Shown here: positions 43,501 to 50,979 of the stretch, one piece after another
Position numbering within the stretch: position 1 is the first letter of the stretch
How the letters are laid out: each line of letters starts with the position of its first letter
Assembly: GCA_013822345.1 (NCBI GenBank)
Contig: PNKH01000030.1
Span: forward strand, 1-64,000
Reading direction: 5' to 3'
DNA from: Isosphaera sp.
GTDB lineage: Bacteria > Planctomycetota > Planctomycetia > Gemmatales > Gemmataceae
DNA length: 64,000 nucleotides
Notes under the pieces: model-generated
The model's database searches: none
The model's input: only the letters and a program-made list of their open reading frames with translations
Told to the model about the DNA's origin: nothing
Program-made: the position numbers and the translations under genes

Positions 43501-44252
43501 CGCAGTTCCTGGAGCTGCGGGGCGAGCGCGGCGACCTCGGCCGCAGTTTCCGCGCGCCGCCGGTCCAATTCGACTGCCGCCGCTTGCACCTCGGCCTCGC
43601 GCCGGGCGACCTCGTCCCGGCCGGCGGCCACGTCCGCCTCGCGGGCGTCCAGTTCGGCGGCCCGCCGCTCGGCGTCGCCGACCAGCGCCCGGTGCCGCTC
43701 GTACTCGGCCTCCATCTCGCGTCGGCGTCGGTACCACAGGACGCGGTCCGCCTCCAGCTCCTCGGTCTGCCGGTCCAGGTCGCGCACCCGGCGGACCAGG
43801 TCGGCGTCGGGAACGGGCGCGGCAAGGGGTGTCGGGGCCGGCGGGACGACGGCGGCCGGCGGCTCCGGGGCGAGCGGGACGAACGTCGGGGTGAGGACCG
43901 CGGCCGGCGCCTGGAAGGTGACGGTGATCTCGACCCCGGCGACGGCGATCACGTCGCCCGGGCTGACCGGGGCGGGGGCGTTGGCCGGGAGCGGGGCGCC
44001 GTTCAGCAGGACCGGGAGGACCGGGGTGAGGCGGCGGGCCCGGACCCCGTCCGGCTTGCGGGTCACCTGGCAGATGACCGGCGGGAGGTTGGCGGCCGGG
44101 AGTCGCAGGTCGCACCCGCCGGCCCCGCCGATGAGGAACTCGCCGCCGCCGACCTCGTAGGTGACCGGCCGGCCGCCGGCGGCCCGCACGTCGAGCCGGA
44201 CCCGGGGGAGCTCGGGCCGGTCGGCGGCGGGCGGCGGGGGGTGGCCGATCAT
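40533..44252 (-). CDS. FHA / long coiled-coil / pseudokinase protein
   Basis: A 1239-residue protein, start ATG 44250-44252. Residues about 18-118 look like an FHA domain (EFLIGGAGGCDLRLP, then VLLNGAPLPANAPAPVSPGDVIAV), but the usual GR and SxxH residues are not all there. Residues about 160-880 are an almost unbroken coiled coil rich in Glu, Arg, Ala and Gln. A linker of about 30 residues (888-909) is encoded by a palindromic repeat. The C-terminal 300 residues have a protein-kinase-like layout but lack the key residues: the HRD position reads AHGRLTPDAF, the DFG position reads VTGFGEP, and no ATP-binding lysine is evident. It is therefore probably a cytoplasmic scaffold with a pseudokinase head. 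Confidence 0.85.
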   Translation of the reverse strand: MIGHPPPPAADRPELPRVRLDVRAAGGRPVTYEVGGGEFLIGGAGGCDLRLPAANLPPVICQVTRKPDGVRARRLTPVLPVLLNGAPLPANAPAPVSPGDVIAVAGVEITVTFQAPAAVLTPTFVPLAPEPPAAVVPPAPTPLAAPVPDADLVRRVRDLDRQTEELEADRVLWYRRRREMEAEYERHRALVGDAERRAAELDAREADVAAGRDEVARREAEVQAAAVELDRRRAETAAEVAALAPQLQELRDGQDRLAAAAQELARQRELFAADRAIFDRAREEFDADRAATTERLTAWEAALDGRETDLSHREVEVAAGRAELDRGRQEFRDDLVRLERRTAAVEEREQTLAGREREVDARHQQMRREAGEWEETVRAATAEGERLRAEADRLDRQKADLDAQSATLAERAGQLESQQAVLAVLRAKLDRTRKDAEREVTQLAAARAREDEALAELRDRVREAEELRAELATVQADTARERRRLDERDSLLAAGLAEIKQQQDALAAEAARLRTLEGELDVRAAEFAEQAGTLKGRMTQALDLQARLEADRVAVREREAALAQAEDARQALQEQLRRRAEDLAARARSVDDLARQAAAERAAADEARSAAEAARQAAEDDLAARAREADARAAANAEKEQALTRQVARLKEVGASVAAERKSLAEARARWETDRAAAADAGRRAAEELTAFQARARAEIDTLREQAPELEAQARAALDRLSSARDALRGHLAELHDFARLSRDDLAAVRAQVRQEADRLRDQEEGLNRARAEHRLAVAAFRQQLVDWQAQVADIRRTVAGSESQLTSRERAVEAAARQADASAAHLAEEADRLRREREAVASRRAEVERHLADMRDWYRRKLRELAGGKAAETEAAPLKLHDPSDPASRDRQGAGGPPEPLPGGRGSPPEEVDPGDRQLGDLLRSHALVDADTLAALWAEAGRQRRTLRQVLLASGVVTLYQLALIEAGNLDALVVGRFRVIDRLRVTPREALYRVSDPAAPGVFLLRHLAEAEMHDAVRPDEFRQRFAAARDAAHPNLAAVVEVLEIAGRPAAVQEWPAGLYAPDWPAEVAHPGCWARLAAMAAAGVAAAHRHGLAHGRLTPDAFVLTPAGVLKVTGFGEPPWLSTSPAPAGDPSFAGDLRALGAVLCGWARLGAKGKKAKPFPEPLQAVVRRLEADPEPPMADTVAAGRPYESAADLAAELERVAGAVPAGDAWRKLLEHVAEAAPDAPALLKRSA
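41528..41591. repeat. Palindrome inside a coding sequence
   Basis: Perfect 25-bp arms 41528-41552 and 41567-41591 (GCGAGCCGCGACCGCCAGGG...) with a 14-nt loop. It lies within the FHA/coiled-coil/pseudokinase gene and is translated as part of SRDRQGAGGPPEPLPGGRGS. It marks the boundary between the coiled coil and the pseudokinase. Confidence 0.92.
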
Positions 44253-44565
44253 GGGTCCGTCCGCCCCGGCGTGGCCCGGGGAGTGCGTCCGTGCGTGCGG
44301 AACGGTCGAGGGTGGGGATTGGAACCGATCCCGCCGCCCCCGGTCAAGGCGAACCGGCGGGGGTGCGTTCCGTCATCCCCCGGAGTCACGGGTAGGCCGC
44401 CGGGGGTTGCGCTGCGCTCCACCCCCGGCTACCCTCGGTCGCCGCTCCGCGGCTCACAATGCGGGTGTAGCCCCGGAGGGGCGGTCGACGGTAGCCAGGG
44501 GTGGAGGACCCGCCCGCCTCGGGCGGGGACGGAACCCCTGGCGGGCTGGGGGCGGCACCGAACCG
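44253..44565. repeat. 313-bp gap with composite family D repeats
   Basis: From about 44399 to 44550 the gap carries the modules seen between sdhC and sdhA: TTGCGCTGCGCTCCACCCC...GGCTAC...CTCGGTCGCC, then TAGCCCCGGAGGGGCGG, GTAGCCAGGGGTGGAGG, and GGAACCCCTGGCGGG. Relative to 10010-10195 the two halves are in swapped order. The first 145 bp of the gap hold no recognisable element. No gene is evident. Confidence 0.8.
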
Positions 44566-46083
44566 TCACTTCTTCGCCTTCTTGAACTCCTGGTCGAACA
44601 GCCGCAGCCCCTCCACCTTGCCGTCGGCCCCGAGCCGGAACTGGGCGTCCAACGTCGTCCGGTCGAACGACACCACCTCGTCCGCCGGCTCCACCGGCAC
44701 CGCGGTGAACGTGTCGTGGTGGTGGTGCTCCAGCCGGAACACCAGCTTCCCCCACCGCACCGCCAGGCGGTCGCCCTCGACCGAAACCTCCGCCCGGCCG
44801 TAGGCCACTTCCTCGTACCCGCCGGCGAACTCCTTCAGCGGCAGGCTCGGCGTCGTGTCCGGCTTCCGGTCGGTCTTCCGCTTCTCCAGCCGGGCCGCCG
44901 TCTGGAAGTCGAGCAGGGCCAGGGCCGCCTTGCCGTCCTTCGCCCAGTCCTCGGCCGGCAGCCCGAGGAGCCGGTCCAGCGCCGACTTCGCGACCGCCTC
45001 GCAGAACAGCGACGGGCGGAGGTTGCAGACCACGAACACCCCCACCTTCTTCTCGGGGACCAGCATGCACTGTGCCCGGAACCCGGTGAGCGTGCCGCCG
45101 TGCGAGACGCAGTCGAACCCGCGGTAGTCGTGGACGAACCACCCCAGTCCGTAGGCGTGGAACCGCCCGGCCTTCGGCGGGAAGTACAGGGCGAACGGCC
45201 CGGTCGGCTTGAACAGCATCTGGGCGGTGTGCGTCTCCTTCAGGGCGGCCGCCGGGAGGAGCCGCTTCCCGCCGAACGCCCCGCCGCCGAGCTGGAACCG
45301 GAGCCACGCCCCGAGGTCGCGGGCGGTGCTGCTGATGCTCCCGGCGGCGCGGGCCGAGTCGAGGTTGTCCCACTTCACCGGCGAGATGGACTTGTCGAGG
45401 GCGTGGTAGTGCGGGGTGGCGTGGTCGGCGGCCGCGACCGCCTCCCGGCCGGTGCAGGTGGTCGCGGTCATCCCGAGCGGGTCGAAGATCCGGGCCTTGG
45501 TCAGCGCCGGCCAGTCGGTCCCGGCGAGCTTCCCGGCGACCACCCCGGCGGTCGTGAACGGGACGTTCGAGTACTCCCAGGTGCTGCGGAACGAGGTGGA
45601 CGGCTTCGCCTTCACCCACCGGCGGATGACCGCCTCGCTGTCCCAGGTCGGGGCCCCGGCCCACAGCATGTCGTGCCGCGGCATCCCGGTCCGGTGGCTG
45701 AGCAGGTCGCGGAGCGTCACCTCCCGGTCGGCCGCCGGGTCGGACAGGCGGAAGTAGTCGAGGTGGTCGTGCACCTTGTCGTCCCACTTCAGCTTGCCGT
45801 CGGCGGCGAGCATCGCCACCAGGGTGCTGGCGAACGCCTTGGTGCACGACGCGATCGCGAACACCGTGTCCGGGGTGACCGTCTCCGGCTTCCCCTTCTC
45901 GCGGACGCCGAACCCTTTCAGGTAGACGACCGCGTCGTCCTTCACCACGACCACGGCCGCCCCGGGCACCTCCATGTCCTTCAGGGCGGCCTCGACCAGC
46001 CCGTCGAACGCCTTGGCGTCGAAGTCGGCCGCGCGGGCGGGCGGCGGGGCGAGGAGGAACAGCAGCAGGGCCAGGCGGCACAT
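44566..46083 (-). CDS. Serine hydrolase, beta-lactamase/class C PBP-like family
   Basis: A 505-residue exported protein, start ATG 46081-46083, with a signal peptide (CRLALLLFLLAPPPARA). The active-site motifs of the class C beta-lactamase/esterase family are present: S79-CT-K82 in FAIASCTKAF, Y171-S-N173 in TWEYSNVPFT, and an HGG in SHGGTLTGF in place of the usual KTG/HSG. The last 120 residues form a separate beta-domain (FAGGYEEVAYGRAEV, then RWGKLVFRLEHHHHDTF), typical of DUF3471-type extensions. It may be a D-aminopeptidase, esterase or D,D-peptidase; a beta-lactamase role is not implied. It is one of two serine-acyl-enzyme proteins in the window. Confidence 0.88.
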   Translation of the reverse strand: MCRLALLLFLLAPPPARAADFDAKAFDGLVEAALKDMEVPGAAVVVVKDDAVVYLKGFGVREKGKPETVTPDTVFAIASCTKAFASTLVAMLAADGKLKWDDKVHDHLDYFRLSDPAADREVTLRDLLSHRTGMPRHDMLWAGAPTWDSEAVIRRWVKAKPSTSFRSTWEYSNVPFTTAGVVAGKLAGTDWPALTKARIFDPLGMTATTCTGREAVAAADHATPHYHALDKSISPVKWDNLDSARAAGSISSTARDLGAWLRFQLGGGAFGGKRLLPAAALKETHTAQMLFKPTGPFALYFPPKAGRFHAYGLGWFVHDYRGFDCVSHGGTLTGFRAQCMLVPEKKVGVFVVCNLRPSLFCEAVAKSALDRLLGLPAEDWAKDGKAALALLDFQTAARLEKRKTDRKPDTTPSLPLKEFAGGYEEVAYGRAEVSVEGDRLAVRWGKLVFRLEHHHHDTFTAVPVEPADEVVSFDRTTLDAQFRLGADGKVEGLRLFDQEFKKAKK

Positions 46084-46119
46084 GGGGGGGCTCCGGGGGG
46101 TCGGGGTCTCCCGGATAAG

Positions 46120-46208
46120 GTAGGGTGCGTCGAGCGAGTCTTCGAGCGACGACGCACCGCCGCCCCCCTGTGCGTCGTCGGTCCGAAGCGGACCTCGACG
46201 CACCCTAC
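46120..46208. repeat. Imperfect nested palindrome
   Basis: The outer arms GTAGGGTGCGTCGAG (46120-46134) and CTCGACGCACCCTAC (46194-46208) are perfect. An inner pair CGACGACGCAC (46147-46157) with GTGCGTCGTCG (46170-46180) is also perfect. It lies between the start of the serine hydrolase and the stop of the upstream kinase gene, and overlaps the last codon of the latter. Confidence 0.82.
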
Positions 46209-48823
46209 ACGGCCGGCCGGGCCGCGTCCCCTCGCCCGCCCGTGGTGCAGGTGTGCAGTCCGAACGCCGCGAGTCCGACCACCAGCCCGAGTGCCAGCAG
46301 CCCGCTCGCGGCGTAACCCGACGACGGGTCGAGCGAGATCGGGAACCACAGGGCGTTGCAGACGAACGCGGCCGCGATCACCGCCAGCGCCCCGAACCGG
46401 ACGAGCAGGCCGAGCACCAGCAGGTGGTTCAGGGCCAGGAACGCCCAGGCCGCGGTCGGGGCGGTCTGGCCGAGGTCCCGGGCGTGAACCACGGTCCACA
46501 CCAGGACGTACGCGGCCCCGTACAGCCACGGCCGGCGGAGCAGCTGGCGGAGCACCAGCAGGAACAGCAGGTTGTAGAAGAACGCCGTCCGGAACGAGTA
46601 CACGAGGTTCGCGAGCAGGTTCCCGGCCCAGTACCCGGAGACCCGGGTGTTCGGCACCCACCAGTCCCACCACGGGGCCGGCGGCGGCTCCCCGAGCCAC
46701 CCCGGGACCTGGTTCCCGAGCATCGCCACCACCGTCCACGCCACCCCGCCGAGCACCCCGACCAGCAGGTCCCGGCCGACCAGCGGGTCCCGCACCCGAC
46801 CGCCGAGCAGCCGCGTCCACGACACCACCGCCTCCGGCCACCACCGGCGGACGAGCGGCTCCAGGGCGACGTAAGACCCGGCGACGAGGCACGCCCAGTA
46901 CAGGGCGAACGCCAGACCCATCACCAGCGACCGGACCTCCAGCTGCAGGGCCGCCAGGCCGGCGAGTTGGTGCCGGGTCTCCAGCGCCCAGACGGCCATC
47001 TGCATCCCGAACACCAGCACCCCGAGCCGGACCGCCCCGGGCGCGTCCGCCCGCCCGGCCCGCAGGTTCGCCGGCCCGAGCACGAACACCACCGCCAGCA
47101 CCGGCAGGAACAGCTTGAACGACGACGAGATCCCCGACCCCTGGTCCCCCAGCCCCTGGACCGACTCCCCGGTGTCCCGCCGGGTCCACGCCGCCACCAC
47201 CTGGAACGCCACCACCCGGTTCCCGTGCGTCGCCGCCTCCACCCGGAACGGGTACTCGTCGGCGGCGGGGGCGGGGGCGGGCGCCCAGGCGTACCGCTTG
47301 TCCGCGAACCCCGGCGGCAGCCACCCCGGCACCGCCGGGGCGAACCGGGCGAGGTCCAGCCCGGCCGCCTCGAACCACCGGCTCCAGTCCGGTTCGCCGC
47401 CGGCGGTCGGCCACCGCGGGTCCGGGTCGCGCTCCGGCGGGACGGCGTGGAACTGCAGCAGCCGGCCGCGCACGTCGAGCCGGGCGGCCGCCATCCCGGG
47501 GACCGTCGGGGCCGGGTCGGACCACGTCACCCGCCCCGGCTCCAGCGACCCGGGGTACGGGTAGAACAGGTCCGGCTTGAGCGGCTCGGGCGTCTGCCGG
47601 CACCAGAAGTGGATGGCGGCGGCCGGGCGTCGGCGGACCCGCCCCGGCCAGTCCGGCGGGTCGTCCGGGCCGAACGGGTGGTTCAGGAACTTCTGGTCGT
47701 GGTCGAACCCGACCGCGTCCGCCCGGCCCGGGAACCCGGCCAGCCGGAACACGTCCCGCCCGCGGACCGCCAGCTCGTCCGCCGACTCCGGCAGCCCGAC
47801 CATCCCGACCAGCATCACCCGGTCGTACAGGGCGAGGAACGTCGCCAGGCCGAGGAGGACCGCGGCGAACACTGCGACCCCGACCGCCGGCCGGAGCCGC
47901 CCGACCCCGCCGGCCGCCGCGACCAGCTCCGGGGACGGGGTCACCCCGGCGGCCCGCGCCTCGGCCAGCGGGTCGCCGCCGGGCAGGGCGGCCAGCACCT
48001 CGGCGGCCGACGCCGGGCGGTCGGCCGGGTCGGTCTCCAGGCAGCGGACGATCACCTTCCCGACCGCCGGGTCGAGTTCCGGGACCAGCTCGGACGGGTT
48101 CGACGGGGCGGAGTCGCGGCGGGCGTCCGGGAACGCCCGCTTCCCGGTGAACAGCTCGTACAGCACCAGCCCGAGGGCGAACAGGTCGGACCGGGCCGTC
48201 ACCTCCTTGCCGGCCGCCTGCTCCGGGGCCATGTACAGCGGGGTCCCGGACCGCACGTCCCCGACCGCGTCGGCGGTGGCGGCGAGCCCGAAGTCGGTCA
48301 GCCGGACCCGCCCGCGGCCGTCGAGCATGACGTTCGCCGGCTTCAGGTCGCGGTGCAGTAGCCCCTGGTCGTGGACCGCGGCGAGCGCCCCGGTCAGTTG
48401 GCGGGCGATCTCGATGCCCTTCTCCCCGGGCACCCGGCCGACCCGCCGGAGGAGCGACGACAGGTCCTCCCCGTCGACGAACTCCATCGTCAGGAACGGC
48501 TGGCCGGCGTGCTCGGCGAGGTCGTGGACGCGGCAGACGTGCGGGTGGGAGACGCGGCGGGCGGCGGCCACCTCCCGGCGGAAGTCGGCGAGCCGGGCGG
48601 GGTCGGCGGCCAGGTGCGGGGGGAGGAACTTGAGCGCGACCGGCTGGCCGAGGGAGAGGTCGTCGGCCCGGAACACCTCGCCCATCCCGCCCTTGCCGAG
48701 CGCCGACACGACGCGGTACCGGCCGGCCAGCAGCGACCCGGGCGGGAACCGCTCCCCGGGGAAGGGCGTGTTCGGCGGCCCGTTCGGCGCCGGGAGGGTG
48801 TACGGGCCGGTCGGGTCGCGCAT
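46205..48823 (-). CDS. Ser/Thr protein kinase with a large multi-pass membrane C-terminus
   Basis: An 872-residue protein from ATG 48821-48823. Residues about 36-310 form a complete Hanks-type kinase: GKGGMGEV (43-50), catalytic Lys K65, HRDLKPAN (H157-R-D159), DFGLA (D177) and GTPLYMAPEQ. A single helix at about 340-360 leads to an extracytoplasmic region of about 220 residues of unknown fold (SADELAVRGRDVFRLAGFPGRA near its start). Eight or more hydrophobic helices follow from about 580 to 860. Kinase activity looks intact. The membrane part resembles no sensor I recognise; it may be a transporter-like or CAAX-protease-like module. Its substrates could include the FHA proteins in this window. 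Confidence 0.9.
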   Translation of the reverse strand: MRDPTGPYTLPAPNGPPNTPFPGERFPPGSLLAGRYRVVSALGKGGMGEVFRADDLSLGQPVALKFLPPHLAADPARLADFRREVAAARRVSHPHVCRVHDLAEHAGQPFLTMEFVDGEDLSSLLRRVGRVPGEKGIEIARQLTGALAAVHDQGLLHRDLKPANVMLDGRGRVRLTDFGLAATADAVGDVRSGTPLYMAPEQAAGKEVTARSDLFALGLVLYELFTGKRAFPDARRDSAPSNPSELVPELDPAVGKVIVRCLETDPADRPASAAEVLAALPGGDPLAEARAAGVTPSPELVAAAGGVGRLRPAVGVAVFAAVLLGLATFLALYDRVMLVGMVGLPESADELAVRGRDVFRLAGFPGRADAVGFDHDQKFLNHPFGPDDPPDWPGRVRRRPAAAIHFWCRQTPEPLKPDLFYPYPGSLEPGRVTWSDPAPTVPGMAAARLDVRGRLLQFHAVPPERDPDPRWPTAGGEPDWSRWFEAAGLDLARFAPAVPGWLPPGFADKRYAWAPAPAPAADEYPFRVEAATHGNRVVAFQVVAAWTRRDTGESVQGLGDQGSGISSSFKLFLPVLAVVFVLGPANLRAGRADAPGAVRLGVLVFGMQMAVWALETRHQLAGLAALQLEVRSLVMGLAFALYWACLVAGSYVALEPLVRRWWPEAVVSWTRLLGGRVRDPLVGRDLLVGVLGGVAWTVVAMLGNQVPGWLGEPPPAPWWDWWVPNTRVSGYWAGNLLANLVYSFRTAFFYNLLFLLVLRQLLRRPWLYGAAYVLVWTVVHARDLGQTAPTAAWAFLALNHLLVLGLLVRFGALAVIAAAFVCNALWFPISLDPSSGYAASGLLALGLVVGLAAFGLHTCTTGGRGDAARPAV

Positions 48824-48850
48824 GGCGCCTGGCGGGGTTGGCGGGCTTGG

Positions 48851-48968
48851 TTCCTGGACCGCGGCCGTCCCGGCCGCCCCACCGACCCCCAGCCGTCCGC
48901 TCACCGGCGGACCGGTGGCGTCCCCGCGCCGGGTCGGTGGGGCGGCCGGGACGGCCGCGGTCCAGGAA
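48851..48968. repeat. Palindrome, family B (extended copy)
   Basis: Perfect 38-bp arms 48851-48888 and 48931-48968 share the family B core CCTGGACCGCGGCCGTCCCG and extend it by 13 bp. The loop is 42 nt. It lies between the M61 peptidase stop and the kinase start, both on the minus strand. Confidence 0.93.
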
Positions 48969-48980
48969 AGACGCGGCCGG

Positions 48981-50855
48981 TTATTTCCCGCCCCCCGCGG
49001 CGGGCGGGGCGAGCGGCTTGAGGATGTCGGCCAGGCGGTCCGGGCCGTCGCCGCGCTCCAGCCTCGGGTACCGCGCCCCGCCGGCGTACCCGACCGCGTG
49101 CGTCTTGTAGAACTCGCCCGTCTCGGTCAGCAGCTCCAGCTTCCCGCCGGTCTTCGTCGCGGCGACCGCGGCCTTCACCCCGGCGTCCGAGTACTTCCGC
49201 CCGTTGACCGCGACCACCTTCATCCCCGGGGCCAGCCCCGCCTTCGCCGCCGGGCCGTCGGGGACCACGTCCGTCACCTTGCCGTCGGCCCCGAGCAGCA
49301 GCCCGACCGACGGGGCCAGGTTCAGCCCCTTGGCGTAACTCTCCTGCGCCTCGAACACCGGCGTCGGCTTGTCCCCGTACGTCAGCTTCCACCCGCCCTC
49401 GGTGATGCCGTCGAGCGGCGGGGTTTCGGTCGGGACCGACACTCGGCGGGCGAAGTGCCCCTTCCAGTCGTGGGCGGCGACGCCGTTCAGGGCGGCGACC
49501 AGGTCGTCGAGCGTGTACCCCGAGACGCGCGGCTTCCCGCCGTCACCACCGTAGAACACCCGGCAGAAGTCGTCGAGCGACTTCTTCCCGTCCGTCTTCT
49601 TCCGGATCAGGACATCGGCCTCCAGCCAGAGGAGCGTCCCCTCGTCGTAGTAGTCGAGCGACCGGCGGTACGAGGTCCACCCCGGCGGGGCGGGGAGCAG
49701 CACGAAGTTCGCCGCGGCGGTGTCGTCGAGCGGCCGCCACGCCCGGCCGCGGGACTGGGTCATCCGATCGGCCGCGACCCCGATCACGTCCCGGGCCTGG
49801 TCCGCGGTGAGGAGCCCGGACCGGGCGGCCAGCACCTCGCCGAGGTAGTTCGTCAGCCCCTCGTACACCCACAGCAGCCGCGTCTTCTGGGCCTGGCCGT
49901 AGTCCGGGACGACCATGTCGGCCGGGCGGCGGAACTTGCCGTTCCACGAGTGGGCGAACTCGTGCGGCAGCAGCCCGGCCCACCCGAGCTTGACGGTCGC
50001 GTCGGTCAGCCCGTTCTCGGGGAGCCGGTTGTCGCTCGACTCGTGGTGCTCGAGCCCGAAGTTCGGCACCTGGTCGCTCAGCGAGAGCAGGAAGGTGTAC
50101 GACCGGTAGTGGCGGGTGCCGAACAGCAGCCCGGCCTCGGTCACGAGCCGCTCCCACGCCGCCTTGGTGTCGGCCGGGATGTCCAGCTTGGCCGGGTCGT
50201 CGTACGCCAGGACGACGCGGTGCTTCGGTCCGATCGGGACTTCCTTCAGGTGCTCGCCGGCGAGCAGCGGGGAGTCGATCAACTCCTCCAGCGGGACCGC
50301 GGTGAACGTCACGCGGTCGCCGTCGGCCTTCTCGGCGGTCAGGGCGGTGCCGTGCTTCCACCCGGCCGGGAGCTTGACGGTCGCCCGGAACGGCCGGGCG
50401 AGGACGCCCTTGCCGCCCGGGTAGACGAGCACCTCGTTCCAGTTCAGGATCGCCAGCTTCGGGCTGGCGGCGGTCAGGGTGGCGCCGAGCCAACTCCCGG
50501 TGCCGGGCGGCTGCAGCAGGAGGTCGAACGTCACCTCGACGCCCTTCGCACCCTCCGGGACGGTGACGTGGTAGGCGTGGGTGTCGATGTCGTCGCGCCG
50601 CCAGGTGAGCGGGCTGCCGCCGGCGGCGACGCGGAACCCGGCCTGCTCGCTGACCGGGCCGATCGGGCCGTGCGTCCCGGGGATCCATTTCGGGTAGTGG
50701 AGGGTGAGCGGGCCGGGCGTCGCCGGGACGGTCAGCGTCGCGCGGACCTTTCGCCGGGCGACGCCGGACAGGTCGACCTCGACCTCGACCGGCGGGTCCG
50801 CGGCCCGGGCCGGGGCGGCGGCGAGGAGCAGAACCAGGACGGCGGCGCGACTCAT
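48981..50855 (-). CDS. M61 glycyl aminopeptidase-family metalloprotease with PDZ domain
   Basis: A 624-residue exported protein (signal peptide about 1-19). An N-terminal beta-domain (about 20-190) precedes a thermolysin-like domain with the zinc motif H298-E-F-A-H302 in LLPHEFAHSWNGK, the characteristic M61 arrangement. The third zinc ligand is expected in the VYEGLTNYLGEVLAARSGLL segment. A PDZ domain sits at about 515-600 (GLNLAPSVGLLLGADGKVTDVVPDGPAAKAGLAPGMKVVAVNGRK). It should cleave peptides in the periplasm, with preference for N-terminal Gly or Ala by family analogy. Start ATG 50853-50855. It is adjacent to a second metalloprotease gene on the same strand. Confidence 0.93.
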   Translation of the reverse strand: MSRAAVLVLLLAAAPARAADPPVEVEVDLSGVARRKVRATLTVPATPGPLTLHYPKWIPGTHGPIGPVSEQAGFRVAAGGSPLTWRRDDIDTHAYHVTVPEGAKGVEVTFDLLLQPPGTGSWLGATLTAASPKLAILNWNEVLVYPGGKGVLARPFRATVKLPAGWKHGTALTAEKADGDRVTFTAVPLEELIDSPLLAGEHLKEVPIGPKHRVVLAYDDPAKLDIPADTKAAWERLVTEAGLLFGTRHYRSYTFLLSLSDQVPNFGLEHHESSDNRLPENGLTDATVKLGWAGLLPHEFAHSWNGKFRRPADMVVPDYGQAQKTRLLWVYEGLTNYLGEVLAARSGLLTADQARDVIGVAADRMTQSRGRAWRPLDDTAAANFVLLPAPPGWTSYRRSLDYYDEGTLLWLEADVLIRKKTDGKKSLDDFCRVFYGGDGGKPRVSGYTLDDLVAALNGVAAHDWKGHFARRVSVPTETPPLDGITEGGWKLTYGDKPTPVFEAQESYAKGLNLAPSVGLLLGADGKVTDVVPDGPAAKAGLAPGMKVVAVNGRKYSDAGVKAAVAATKTGGKLELLTETGEFYKTHAVGYAGGARYPRLERGDGPDRLADILKPLAPPAAGGGK

Positions 50856-50875
50856 GGCGGACTCCGGTGTGAAAA

Positions 50876-50964
50876 CCGCGTAGCCGCGACGCGGAGTCCT
50901 CGGAGCGGAGCGCGGGGGTGTCGCCCGCGCTCCGCTCCGAGGACTCCGCGTCGCGGCTACGCGG
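50876..50964. repeat. Perfect 41-bp palindrome between two protease genes
   Basis: Arms 50876-50916 and 50924-50964 pair perfectly with a 7-nt loop. The arm starts CCGCGTAGCCGCGACGCGG. It lies between the metzincin-type protease stop (50980) and the M61 start (50855), both on the minus strand. Confidence 0.93.
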
Positions 50965-50979
50965 GAGGTGCGCGGCGAG

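Noticed and set aside
44566-46083. Calling the serine hydrolase a beta-lactamase or resistance gene
   Set aside because: The family is mostly peptidases and esterases, the third motif is HGG rather than KTG, and there is a C-terminal extra domain. Nothing points to antibiotic hydrolysis.
46205-48823. CAAX protease (CPBP) assignment for the membrane part of the kinase
   Set aside because: The expected EExxxR and HxxxN/H motifs are not clearly present; only the general helical layout is similar.
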